The notes below the pieces were generated by a model that saw only the letters and a program-made list of their open reading frames with translations, had not been told where the DNA came from and ran no database searches. From the NCBI GenBank assembly GCA_029876055.1, contig CM056874.1, positions 4,030,001-4,094,000 of the forward strand: a stretch of DNA of 64,000 bases, read 5' to 3'. Each line of letters opens with the position of its first letter. The first letter of the stretch is position 1. This document shows, piece after piece, positions 47,639 to 59,000 of this stretch. This stretch comes from Madurella fahalii (lineage: Eukaryota > Ascomycota > Sordariomycetes > Sordariales). Both the position numbers and the translations under genes were made by a program.

Positions 47639-47744
47639 TGGGAACTGTGAGGCTCGAACTCACGACCTCAGGATTACTCCGATGTTTAACCAGATCATAC
47701 CAATGTGCATGAGACCTGCGCTCTTCCAACTGAGCCAAGCTCCC
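47639..47744 (-). tRNA. trnM(CAU): tRNA-Met(CAU), elongator type, with a 33-nt intron
   Basis: On the minus strand the 5' half is 47708-47744 and the 3' half 47639-47674, separated by an intron at 47675-47707 at the canonical position after base 37. The acceptor stem GGGAGCT pairs with AGTTCCC with one G-T wobble, and A73 follows. The D stem is GCTC/GAGC, the anticodon arm is CAGGT-CTCATGA-TCCTG with anticodon CAT and the U-U mismatch at 31-39 seen in elongator tRNA-Met, and the T arm is GTGAG-TTCGAAC-CTCAC. G1-C72 and TTCGA exclude the initiator type. Base 37 reads G, where A is expected. Intron splicing would use the tRNA endonuclease. Confidence 0.88.
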
Positions 47745-48385
47745 CCTGTGGAGTTGGGTTGTTCTGGGGGAAACTGTATTCATAATGGGAGTGGAGCTCG
47801 AGGCTCGAGGCACATCCACGCCATTTCGTGCGGGGTCTCTTGATCCCGTGGGTATCACTGAGCTTTGTGCCCTGTCTGACACTGTGTCCGTGGTGATGCG
47901 GTGCGGTTCGGTTGGGACTGAGTTGGTGGAAAGGCAATGATTCGGGCGTTCGTTCACCCGGAGGTGCTATTAGTACCGAGCGGGGCTGGGTGCGTAGATT
48001 GCGTGGCTGGGTCCGGCGCGGGCATGGCATGAGCGATGGCACAACTGGAGTACTACGGCTAAGGATGAACCCAATAGATCCGTGATATTCGAGGGTATGT
48101 CCTTCGCAGGTGTCGCGGCATTGCTCCTCGCGACGAGGAGTTTGGAGCAACACTCGGTCTCTTACCGCAAACGCCAGGCTTTTTTCTTCTCTCTCTCCGA
48201 GCCCCTCACCCACTGCGCATAAACTGGTACGCGCCTTCTAGGTGGCCCTATCCGCCCGCGCTTACGCACCTCCCAGCCAGAAACCCAGATGAAGGGGATC
48301 TTCCAACCCTACTACGGGCTAAGCCCAACACTCCGGCCCCCTTCTCCCCCCATTGTCGTCAAAGACACCCCTTTTCCCCTTCCAT
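47745..48385. other. intergenic, tRNA 5' flank and lsm2 3' region
   Basis: Between two minus-strand genes, the 641-bp stretch holds the upstream flank of the tRNA and the 3' untranslated region of lsm2. Short ORFs overlap the tRNA and are not credible. No other feature is seen. Confidence 0.5.
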
Positions 48386-49266
48386 TCATTTCGCTTTGCC
48401 TGCCTGGTTTGCAGCTTCTGAGCGGGGGGTTAGCTGCCATCTCCGGTCATAGCCGCGGCCAAGCGAGTGTTGGCACTCACCTCTCCTCGTAGCGTCCTCC
48501 AGCAGCGGGACATCTACCGCGCTGGCGGGCAAGTGCACATATCTCACGACAGATCCGCGGATGAAGACGTTCTTGACGGCGCTCTGTTCCGAGTGGGGCT
48601 CGTGTCAGCGGGGGTTGACATCAAAGGTTACCGGGTGTTCTCCCCCTCCCCACCCCCTCCCGACATCCCTATGATATGTATATGCAGCCGCGATGAGAAG
48701 GAGCAGTTCGGGCAAGGGGAATGCCTCACCAGATGGGGGTACTTGAGCTCCTCCTCGACTTGGATGTTGTCGAGCTTGATGTTGAGGAACTGGTCGACGC
48801 TCTTGAGGACGCCGCGGATCCGGATGTCGTTCTTGAGCTCGACCGTGACCTCGTGGTCGATGAGGGTTTTGAAGAAGCTGGGTCGGCGTTGATGGTTAGG
48901 CCCGCATTTTTACTACCCGCCGCCTGTGAAAGGCACGTTCATGTTTCCGGAAGACGCATTGGGAAGCCACAGTTTCATCACCATCCTTCACTTGAGAGGA
49001 TCGAGATACGGAGCCGTCGGCAGAAGCGAGAGGAGTCGGACAGATGCTCGATGTTTATGCGTCGGTATTGTTGCGGTAATGGTGAGAGTGGGCAATACCA
49101 GAGTCCCGGCATGCTCCTCTCTCTCCTTCAGTTTGGCGATGCTCAACTCACAACCTGATCAACTGCAGCTCTCGGTGGCCGCATGCAGATTTCAAGCGAC
49201 CAATGCAAAACTTTGAAATTCGGAATCGGAATGAGGATGACAGCCAACTCACCTAAAGAACAACAT
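48386..49266 (-). CDS. lsm2: U6 snRNA-associated Sm-like protein LSm2
   Basis: Four exons join in phase to 98 residues: 49253-49266, 48730-48877, 48481-48583, 48386-48417. The first exon is only 14 nt (ATGTTGTTCTTTAG), giving the conserved N terminus MLFFS, and is followed by a 375-nt intron. The second exon gives FFKTLIDHEVTVELKND, the Sm1 motif, then SVDQFLNIKLDNI. The third gives the Sm2 motif, VKNVFIRGSVVRYVHLP. The last gives a short Ala/Lys tail. LSm2 is a ring subunit of both the nuclear LSm2-8 complex (U6 snRNA, splicing) and the cytoplasmic LSm1-7 complex (mRNA decapping). Length matches the family (about 95). The other introns are 146 and 63 nt. Because of the micro-exon and short exons, simple ORF calling misses this gene. 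Confidence 0.94.
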
Positions 49267-50937
49267 TTTTGCACTCTCGCCGCTTACCCCGACAAATGTG
49301 ACGACTGGGTACTGCGGTTGTGCGATGAGATGCCAGGCCCCGGCGGATGGATGTGTCGTTGCGACAAAGGACCCACAGCAGCAGCGAGGTTAGGTTGGTG
49401 GAAGCGTTGTTGCCTTATGTTTTAGGCGCCAGTTTTAGCTCCTGGGCCTGCGGCTTTTGTGTTTGGGCGCAAAATGCTATTTTCCACGGTCCACCAGAAG
49501 CCTCCCTTCGTCAACTGGCAAGTGAGAGGACAACAAAAATTTTCCGAGGTGCGCCCGGGCGTAACCGCCTCGATCCGTTCCGTCGTTAGATCTCATTGGG
49601 ATCGAATCGGCTAGCTACCGACAAGCAGCAGCCTACCCATCCCATGCCGGATCGATCTGCCCTGTCACACACACTCCTGGTCATACAAGATTTCGGGCTA
49701 GCCCAATGGGCAGGGCACAAACTACTGGGAAACCAACCGACGGTCCAGCATATACGTGATTCGATTCGGTACTATATCCGGCGACGGATCGGCTATTGAG
49801 AAGTCTAACCTCCATAGTAGTAGTGTTCCCCAAATCCAACCAGCCAGTCACCAGCCCCTCAATCAGGAATAAACGCAAGACTAAAAATGTCGGATCTGCA
49901 GCGAGCACGTTTCGGGCACTGCGTCCCATCCCACAGCCGTTATACTTCTTTTTGTTCTTTGTCTTTGGTGGTTGCGACTTTTCTTCTCTCCAAGTATTCC
50001 CGTTCTCGATATCTCCCCATCTTCGCCCGTATCGTTCTGCCAGCCGGCGGGTAGGGTGTAGGTGACCAGACCATATTCCATCTTTCACTCTCCTCGCTCT
50101 CCTCCCTCCCTCCCTCTCTCTCTTTCTCTTCTCTTTCTCTCTCTCGCGCGCGCATGCGCGCGCAAGCTAGGGTGCGCACAAAATGGCCAAATGCCAAGGC
50201 ATCCTTGCCGAAAGGAAGGGAGAAAAAAAAGGAGGGGGGATATAGATGAGTAAAAGATAAGATGGTAGAGAAGAGGATATAGAAGCGCAAAACGCAAAAT
50301 CACAAACGCGGGGTATCCTTCATAACCCATTCAATCCGTGATGCGAACAATCTTCCCGTTCCCGTCAGACAGCAACAGAAAGAAAAGAGAGTGCCGTCCC
50401 ATCCTCTCCGCCCTGCCAACCCATTCCCCGTCCCGCCGCCATAAATCCAGCCAGCCTTCCAAAAAAGGGGCCGGCGTACCCATGATGCTATGTGCTGTAG
50501 CTCGCTAGCTGAGATGCTGTGAGGCCAAGTGTATGTGGTATCGATCGGAAAAGAGAGGGAATGCGAAAAGGAGCCGCTTCGCCAACCGAGACAAGACCAA
50601 AAGCCACAAATCGCCTTTTATAAAGAGAAAAAAGAAAAGAGCGAGGGCCAGACCGAGACCCGCCGTGCTCACCACGCAACCGCGCTGCAGAACCCGACAG
50701 GTAAAAAAACCAAAGGTACGAGGTGTTGCCCAATCTGAGAGAAAAAGTAAAACGCACATTCTCGCCAACCGCCAGACTCCTCGCCAAAAAGTTTGTTCCG
50801 TTTGCTCACAATCCCGCTGTAGATAAACAAGAGTAGGGTGCTGTCATAACTTCATGACCTTTCTTGGACATATGAAAACAGGGGGTATAGAGCTCAAACG
50901 CATCTCCTTGTCTTTGCTAACATCGCCGGCCGTCTCT
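49267..50937. other. intergenic, lsm2 promoter and hapB 3' region
   Basis: The 1.67-kb stretch lies between two minus-strand genes. No gene is recognised. A C/T microsatellite (50101-50144) abuts an 18-bp alternating GC palindrome (50146-50163), and an A-rich tract lies at 50620-50650. Confidence 0.5.
50146..50163. repeat. 18-bp alternating purine-pyrimidine palindrome
   Basis: GCGCGCGCATGCGCGCGC is a perfect inverted repeat of alternating purines and pyrimidines, a sequence class able to form Z-DNA or a cruciform. It directly follows a 44-nt C/T tract and lies about 780 nt beyond the hapB stop codon. Confidence 0.9.
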
Positions 50938-51882
50938 TCACTCATCATCGTCCTCCTCCTCCTCGGGGCTCGATGCCACCCTCTTTGTCTTCTTGGACGG
51001 CGTGCTAGTTGAGGCGCCTTCGGACTTGCGTTTCGTCGCGCCTGTCGCTGTTTTGGTTGCTGCAGGCTGCTCCGTGGCTTCCGTCTTGGTCTCTCCACCC
51101 GCTGCTGCCGCCTTTTCTCTTTCGATCTGGGCGACCTCCTCGGCTGTCAAGAACCGTCCACCAGGGCCACGGGGCCGCCGCATCGCGTGGTTATGCCTCG
51201 ACTCGTGGAGATAGGGCTTACGACCTTTGCTAGTCAGTCGAAGCGCCTCCTCCAGCCTCTGCCGGGCGACCCTGCGCTTGAGGATCCGGTGAAACTGCTT
51301 GGCATTGACATAAAGGGGGGATTCTTCCACGGCGCCAGACGGCATCTCGGGCGACTGAGGCGGGGGCATCTGCTGTGCGGCGGTCATGGGCGGCGGTACT
51401 GCCGAGCGAGGGCCGTGGTTCATCATCGCCGGCGCGTTCGGGACGCCGGGACTCGCGACCTGGCTAAGCCGCCGTTGTTGAGGCATGTTGTTGATTTGTT
51501 GCGGCGACCGCGGCCCTGCCCTAGAGTCCTTCTTCGCGTTGACGCCAGACATCCTTGGCGATTGCTGCAGGCTCGGGTCTGACGACATGTAGGGGTACGA
51601 GGATCCCGACGCAGCAGCAGTTGCGGCCAGGGCCGCGGCCTGGATCCCCGGCATGCCATAGTGCATGTTCTGTTGGGGTACCGTATACTGTGTCTGATAC
51701 ATGTTGTGGGGTTGTGTGGGCGAGGGTTGGTGTTGTTGCGAAGGAAGGATCGGTGATGTTTGGGAGAGGTTGTGGGACGGCGAGGTGATGCTGTTCCCAC
51801 CTGCAGAGCTCGGATATCCCGTCTGAATGTGTGGTTGTGAGTGTGCGCTTTGCGGTTGCTGGTATTGTGCGTATTCCATCAT
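50938..51882 (-). CDS. hapB: CCAAT-binding complex subunit HAP2/HapB (NF-YA)
   Basis: A single exon encodes 314 residues. A Gln/Ser/Pro-rich N-terminal half is followed by the two-part NF-YA core: the subunit-association helix at about 188-211 (ESPLYVNAKQFHRILKRR) and the DNA-binding helix at about 219-243 (RKPYLHESRHNHAMRRPRG, then PGGRF). The linker and all invariant residues of the core are present. The C terminus carries a bipartite nuclear signal (KRKSEG..PSKKTKR, about 284-301) and an acidic end (EEEEDDDE). HapB joins HapC and HapE to bind CCAAT boxes and, with HapX, controls iron and redox metabolism in filamentous fungi. The start MMEYAQYQQ is the usual N terminus. The last in-frame stop is at 50938-50940. 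Confidence 0.96.
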   Translation of the reverse strand: MMEYAQYQQPQSAHSQPHIQTGYPSSAGGNSITSPSHNLSQTSPILPSQQHQPSPTQPHNMYQTQYTVPQQNMHYGMPGIQAAALAATAAASGSSYPYMSSDPSLQQSPRMSGVNAKKDSRAGPRSPQQINNMPQQRRLSQVASPGVPNAPAMMNHGPRSAVPPPMTAAQQMPPPQSPEMPSGAVEESPLYVNAKQFHRILKRRVARQRLEEALRLTSKGRKPYLHESRHNHAMRRPRGPGGRFLTAEEVAQIEREKAAAAGGETKTEATEQPAATKTATGATKRKSEGASTSTPSKKTKRVASSPEEEEDDDE

Positions 51883-54800
51883 CCTCGGAGAGGTTCCGAC
51901 GAAGCGCCGAACAGTGACGCGGAGAGTCGCGTTGCTCTGGTTGCGATGGCGGGAAACAAGCCGATTATGGCGGAGCCGGCTGCGGGGAGCGGGAGCGCTG
52001 ATAAGGGTTCAATGATGGGGAAGCAACACAGAGAATTACCACTCGGGTTGATCCCAAAGCTGTCCAAGAACCGCTGATAAAGCTTCCAAAGCCCTGATCT
52101 ATTTGGGCACCCAGGCGCACTGACAATCAGAAAAGGTACTTTGGTACCTGTGAATTGGGCTGGATGTGCACCCAATCTATTGGAGTGATGCGCTGGCACT
52201 CGATGAGATGGTAGGGGGGGTGCTGCGGAATTGGTCGCACCGCAGCATATGCAAGCTGATGTAGTCGCGCGGGGCGAAACTTGGGTGGCTCAGTCCAAGG
52301 CCTCTCCCGGGGGATGGCGTGGACAAGCGCAGCCACGTGAGGACCGACGGGGAGCGTGAGGAGACACTTTGCTACGTCGCGAGAGACGTTGCCTGTAATC
52401 CCGACTGACCGACGCCAGGTTTGGTATTTTGTAGGTCGGAAAGGCTTGCCTACCGAACGCGCCCGACGGGTTTACCGCACCGGGGGCTTTGCCGTGGACC
52501 GCTATTGTCTAGGTACCAGATCTACCAATTCAGGGCGTTAGCTCTCTGCTATCAGGCATGGGGTAGGAGAAGCAAGAGGCTTGGATGATGCGAAGGGGAA
52601 GGGCGCTGCAGCGGTGGGCAGTTTCGCTCTTGTCGGCGCCTCGGGCCAGGGCCGGTTTGATGCGCTGGCATGCATGACGGAATATGCACGAGCCAGGCCC
52701 ACCTTGTCAACCAGCACATCGCTCCAAACCAGTCTGGGCAGCAGCGCCAAAAGTGGTATGGAGGGAATTCAACCGGGATAAGACATGAGGGAGCCATCGG
52801 GCTTCTGAGTTGGGGAGAAAGGGATTGAAGCTGTGCGGATTCCGACTGCCTATCCACCACTGTAAAGTCGAGGCTGCAGCCCGATGTGTGGTTTGGCCAC
52901 AAGGCGTTGCAGAATGGAGAGGCTGCTCCGAGGTCTCAGGCGCAGCAAAATCCGCAGCGTACGGCCAACCTTTCCCCCGCTGCTGTTTCTAAAACTGCGG
53001 CTAGAGGCGAGTGCAGATGGGGGTAGAGGAAGAGGAAGCCCGGGGCACGACATCGAGATGACCTTTGCCCAGGGGACCAGGGTGGTTTGCATGTAGTGTG
53101 CCAAAAATGTGAGGGGTTTGGTGCATCATCGCTCGGGACGGGGACAAGAACTAGAGGCGCATACGCACCGTCTCCGGGATGCCACGATCCGTAGGGTGCC
53201 ACTGAGCAAGCGGCGTTACACTGACCGTGTAACCGCCCGCTGTCCTGGTCTGAGAGACGAAAAGAAAGGATGGGAGTGACCTCAGACGATGGTGGGTATC
53301 GCCGGGTACACAAAGAGGGTAGATGACCTCTTGCACCGGAACGAAGATTGGTCTGGATATGATGTGCAGCCGCGGGAGACCAGACGCGCCGTCCGGAGAA
53401 GGAAAAGCAATGTGGGAGAGACGGGAAACAAGCTGCAGAAGAAGAGATACTTACGCCAACAATTGAGGAGCCGCGGTTAGACGGGCGGCTAGGTAGGTCT
53501 GCGACGGTGCCGTTGTTGATTGAACACCGTAGAGATGGTCTCAAGTGCCTTCCGCAGGCAGAAGCTATCACGGGACCGGACTAGGGCCAATGATGAGAAT
53601 ATGATAGGTCTCCCGGCTGATGGTGTTTTTGCGGTTCTTGAGGTTGCCTGGACCCTGTGCTGATTTGCTATTCCTGTTGCTCCCAGGTCTTGGGTTGTCG
53701 GTTTGCGCGCGCGCGATGACTGGCTGGACAAGGGTGAGCTAGAGCTGCTTTTGGGAGCCCAGTATTTCCCAGGAGTGGGTACAAGGCGATCTTGCCGACC
53801 CCGAGTCGATCTAAGCGGCAGCCTGTGACGAGGTGTGAGTGGGCTTGTTGTCTCTCAAATGTGGTTCTGATATCCGCGCAATCATCCTGTTCACGAAAGG
53901 GGGCTGGCTGAGAAGCAGGCATGGCGGGGGCTGGGGCTTTGCATTGCATCACGAGCTGGATGTTAGCAAGGCCAGAGCCCCTGCAAAGCTAAACGGGCAG
54001 CTAGAACCGCCCTTATGCGCGGCGGCTCCGCCGGATAGTCCCGATGAAAGGATGACAGCCGGGTTCGGACGCAGAGAGGGAGAAAAAAAAAAAAAACCGA
54101 AAAGAGAAAAGAAAAGAAAGGGCTAACTAAACGTACCTTGTCTGACTTTGTTCCAGAGCTGGCCTGTGCCGCGCTTGTCAAATATTTGAATGTTGCGAGG
54201 AAGGCCCAATGACGATGTTGATCGCACAGCGCACCTTCGCTGTCGTGCGCGTTTGCCGGCGTTTGCACGCGGGCCGATGGGCTTGCGAATCCAACTCGGA
54301 GCGGATTAAGAAAATAAGCGACACGAACAAGCACTCGAATGAGCTTATGCAATAAGGTTTTTTTTGGGTCGATGCCTGTGTGCAGTTGCCAGTCCTAATT
54401 GGACTACGAAAGCGTCGCCTTTGAGATGGAAGGCGGCCGTTGATTTGATGAAATTTTTGGGCTGTCGGGTCGGCTTTTGCCCCCTCGTTGGCACGCTCGA
54501 TGGTGGAGAGGGTGATTGGGTGCTTGATTGGTTGTGCGAGTGAAAGGAGGAGAGACGAAGGAAAGCCGAACGATGATTTGAGGGAGCGGACTGACTTCTT
54601 TAACGTTAGGATTTGGTTGGATGAATCAGCTAGCGAAAGTGGGGCACCCGAAGAGGATTTTGCAGTGTCAAGGACTTCCCAGGTGGCTGGCGGGGTCGAA
54701 GGGTGGGGTCCCGAGGAGAAAGGAGGGTGTCGTTAAGAAAGCGGGGCAAGGCCCGTGCCTGCGAAGGTCGGAAAGCAGGAACCTGAAGGCAGCGGTGAAA

Positions 54801-55514
54801 ATTACGGGCAAACGCGTGCTTCTTCGCCTCCACAGCCCAACGCGTCGACCGCCTCGGAAACGATCAGGAGTCACTAATCACCAAGTCCACATAAATGCAA
54901 TGATGCGAAAAGAAATCAAATGAGAAGAACGGAAAAGACAAGAAAAACAAGGGGGAAAAAAGAGAAAAGAGAAAAAGAAAAGAGAAAAAGCAAAACACGA
55001 TACTCCCACGCCAGCGGGATACTGCAGGTTGTCTCGGCCTTCTCCTCTTTCCTGCTGTGATTTGTGTGGATGACGTTTGACGCAAAGCGGTGGGCAAGGC
55101 CGTTCGCTAAGCGAGATACTGCCGGCTACGAAAAGGTCGAAGGCGGCGCTGGATACGGTACGTATTGGGCGTAATAAACTGCGGTCTTTCCCCAAGATCT
55201 TGGGGCCCGGCTTCGGGTACCGTAACGCGTTCTCCTCGTCGGTAGGAACTACTAGCATGAAAGTTGTTATTACTGGGAACACAGACATCTGCAGCAGCGC
55301 AAACTGACTGCCGAATCCCTCCACGTCGGAACCGACAGCGATAGCGCCGGCCCTACTAAGGCGAGTTGGGACGGTACAAGAAGCTGACCGACAGGATCTG
55401 CTGGGCCTGGGACAACGAGGATCTTGGCTTCGTCACCGGCGATCGGCATCCAGAGTTTCTTGCGCTCACCTTTCCCGTACTGCTGACGAGCAAGCTCGTG
55501 GCTTCCGGCTTCCG

Positions 55515-55538
55515 GCTGCTGTGCTGCTGTGCTGCTGT
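55515..55538. repeat. (GCTGCTGT)3 tandem repeat
   Basis: Three perfect 8-bp copies run from 55515 to 55538, followed by a decayed GCTGTTCG copy. Found in non-coding DNA. Confidence 0.9.
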
Positions 55539-56062
55539 GCTGTTCGAGCAAGCCTAAATTTAGCCCGGGCAGCGTCACATAAAGGGCTCGGAGTCCTCAG
55601 TTGCGGAGAATCCGGTAGACGCCCGGACTCGTTCTGGGACAAATTGTCAGCCCATTACACTACATTTGGCAAACCCCCCTTGACTGTTCACTTGGAAGTC
55701 TGGGGATACTAAACAAGGGCATGAAAGGAATCGATATGGTTGACGTCCACAACTGTGCCCCATAAGGCCGGCTTTGCCACGCGCTGGATAAGGCAAACAG
55801 GGGAGTTTGGCCGCAGGTGCCAGACCCGGGGGGGGGGGTGGGCGTGCCAAGTTGGGGCTTGACGAGGCCAGCACATCATGGGTGGTGTAGTGTAGAACAG
55901 GCTCGGGACACCAGCCTCCAGCCCAAGAAAGTCGGTGTGGGCCAATGCTGAGAGACCCAGCCGCGTCTGCGGGTCCCACATTTCCACCCGACCACCCCGT
56001 CTCACTCGTCGCATGCGCACCCAAATCGGGGCCCAAATCGGCGCGCGGAGGCGGTCAATCGT

Positions 56063-56099
56063 GCTGTTTGCGCTGTTTGCGCTGTTTCGCGCTGTTCGC
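56063..56099. repeat. 9-bp tandem repeat, GCTGTTTGC units
   Basis: Two perfect GCTGTTTGC units (56063-56080) are followed by GCTGTTTCGC and GCTGTTCGC variants to 56099. Found in non-coding DNA. Confidence 0.9.
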
Positions 56100-59000
56100 C
56101 GGTGCTTGCAGAGCCCAGACAAATTCCCACAGTCCAAAGCCATAGCCTACCACTTGGCCAGGTCCCTGTCCTCTGGCAAACGCCCCGAATTTTGCCTCGC
56201 CTCAGTACGGATCACCGCCCAAGCGGGCGGCGGGACAGGCTGCGAGGTGGCACCTGGGCCCTCGGCCTTGCTTCCGCATCGAGATGCTTGAGAATGACAA
56301 GAGACGGGGGCCAAGAAGGAAGGAACTTTGCTCCACTTACTCGGTGTTCTTATTAATAAGTTGACAATAACATATATCGCAAACACGAAGGGACCCAAGG
56401 GCTCCTCTTTTGCATGAATTCCCGATTCCGATCAGGTGACGACACAATGTATCATCCAAACGCAGGATGAGTTGTCTGATGTGTCTGCCGGCCGTGTGGG
56501 AAGCTGGTCGGCATAGCCTACGCCACGCCCCCGCAGGACTCTTCGGCTGCTGACGGGCTTGGGAGGGCACGTTGGGGCTTGGCGGGACGATGGAGAGGCG
56601 CTCGAAATCCGTTGGAGGAGAAGGCTCCAAAATGTAGGCGTCTGCCGGTTCTGAATGGCTGGAAAATGGCAGCTGAGAGAGGTCGACTGGGCATTTTCCC
56701 AGCAGCTCACTGGCCTTTTTATCAACAAATCGTGGGGGAGCTCCGCCATGTATCGACGCGATGCAGCCACAGCGTCTCTTCTCGCGCGGCCTTTGCACAC
56801 CCCTCCCATCATTCCACAAAGTTCCTCATCGTTTCATCTAGAACCGCCGCGTTCTCGACCGCGCGACGAAACCAGGCGTCGCGGGGGGCACCCTGGTCGA
56901 TTGTAATGTCGCATTTCCTCACTCCTCGACGGTCTCATTTCAACCCTCATCTCCCGAGGCGCGCACTCGGCGCAACCTCTGCCGTCATAGTCGAGAGAGC
57001 GATAGTCAGGTCAGCACTGGCGAGCACTGGCGAACGGCATTGAGGACAATTTTGGCTCGGTGTAATCTCACTCCCCCACCTCCCTTTCCCTCCCCCGCAG
57101 GATCCGGCTTCTTCTCTCCCGCTAAAGTGCCTCGACCGTCTTTTTGCGCAGGACGTCGGCCAGGCGCATGTGCGGGATCGGCCGGCACGCATCGCATGGC
57201 GCGGAACCGGGGACTGCCCACTTTTGACGGACTGTCAGCCGTACTGTTGTAATGTACTGTAGTAGTCGAATCTCCTTTCACCAATAGGCATCACTGTCAC
57301 GTCCGTGTCAAGATCTACGCTTGTGGGACGCTACCTGGTCTTGGCCCCAAGCAGTCTCGGGCACGAGGCTGTTCCCGTTCCCTAGCCTGCACTTTACCCC
57401 AGATTTTGTGGATGCAGGGAGCTATGGCGCTCTGTATCCGATGAGACGACGACAGGGTTTGGCCTGTCATCACCATGATGGCCAAGATGAGAGATGCTAT
57501 GATGTGCGATGACGACCGATGAAGTCGAGCCCAGCATAGTGTAGTCTTGCACGGACCCGTCCTCCGTCCCGCCGTTCATCCCAAACTTGCTTTCTGCCCC
57601 AACTGCCGATCTCTTTGTCTTTGATGCCATCTTTCATGTTGGGATGTCTGGGCCTCTTCCGACGACCCATGAGGTCTCAGGAGCTGTTTAGTTTACCTTG
57701 CCAATTCGGGCAACGAGCTCACCCCTGTCCGGCATGAAGCTCTTGGGCGAATGAAAGCGTGAAGCTCAACCTCTGCGCTGTTATTCGACCGCAGAACGAG
57801 TCGCACGAGTCGTTTCCCCACCGTCAATACTTGGTCTACTCGCCTCCTCCGCCGCCGCCGCACGTTTCCCATTTCTTGGCGGTTGTCGCTTGTCTACGAC
57901 TCATGATGGTCTGGCCGAGTGGGCATTGGTCGGCGCTTACAACACTGCTCCCACATCCGGGGCGTAGACCGTTTCCGAGTCCAGTCCCGTCTTCTTCTTT
58001 TGGACGGCATGGGCGTGTGCTTGCCTGATACGGAAGCCTCGGTTCCCTTCACGTCGATCACAGTCCGCCGCCAAGGCTCTAGATGTCCGATGGGTTAGTC
58101 CCGCAAAGCCTCGTCTCAGATTCCTTTGCGCGGTTGGACAAGGGCTAGTATTGCACTAGATCATAAGCCCATGTTAGCACCTCAGCCGCGGCGTGACATG
58201 GTGTAATGACCTGATTGGGAATTCCGATGTTGACGGAGGTGCTTCTCGAACAAGAAGGCCGTTTTGTGGTCATGGACTGCCAACGGGCTCGACTTCTCTC
58301 CGACTCTGTTGAGCCTGCTGATCTCGGCCCCGCCGGGCATCGGCAAGCCAGTCAAGTGGCCCATGGTGAAGAATGAAGACGCGGCGTCTCCGCATTACAC
58401 ACGATCTGGGGTGCAGGAGGCTAACGACGGAGGAAATCGCCAGTGGTCTTCGCCGCTGGGCAATCTGATCCCGGCAATGAGCGCAAACAACGTTTGAGAG
58501 TCGAGAAGCTCCTTACAGTCATGATGTTGCTTAGCCACCCTGAAACCGGTTCTAGCCCTAGTCAGGGTTCAGACGGTTGAAGTAATATGCTTCTCCCAGC
58601 AACGGCTGACTTGGCGTCTTTGCAGGCCCAGATGCCCCGTATTGAAGAAGTTCCTAGGCAAGAATGTCCGTATCCAGAGCTCGTACTTGCACTTGACTGT
58701 TACGCGGGTATTTCCGTTGCGCGGCCGCTCTTGGGTGTGTAGCCCCTGAAAGAACCACGACAACACGAATCGGCGCTCTGGACCTCTCCGCGTCCTGTGT
58801 GCCCTTCCGTATCTACGGCTGAGGCCTTCTTGCGCGATTTACTTCCCGGTACACGCTCCTGGTAGGTAGCAGTAATGTATGCGTATTCTATCACCATTGG
58901 AAAAGTCCGAAAGGGGTGACCTTCTGGCCTTAGTCGACAATGGGCGAGTGCCTCGGCCAAAGCCTGCTTCGCAGACACGCATTGGGCCGGTAAACATCGA

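Noticed and set aside
48878..49252. Box C/D snoRNA inside the first lsm2 intron
   Set aside because: A GTGATGA box C-like sequence exists on the coding strand, but no CTGA box D or closing stem was found at a suitable distance.
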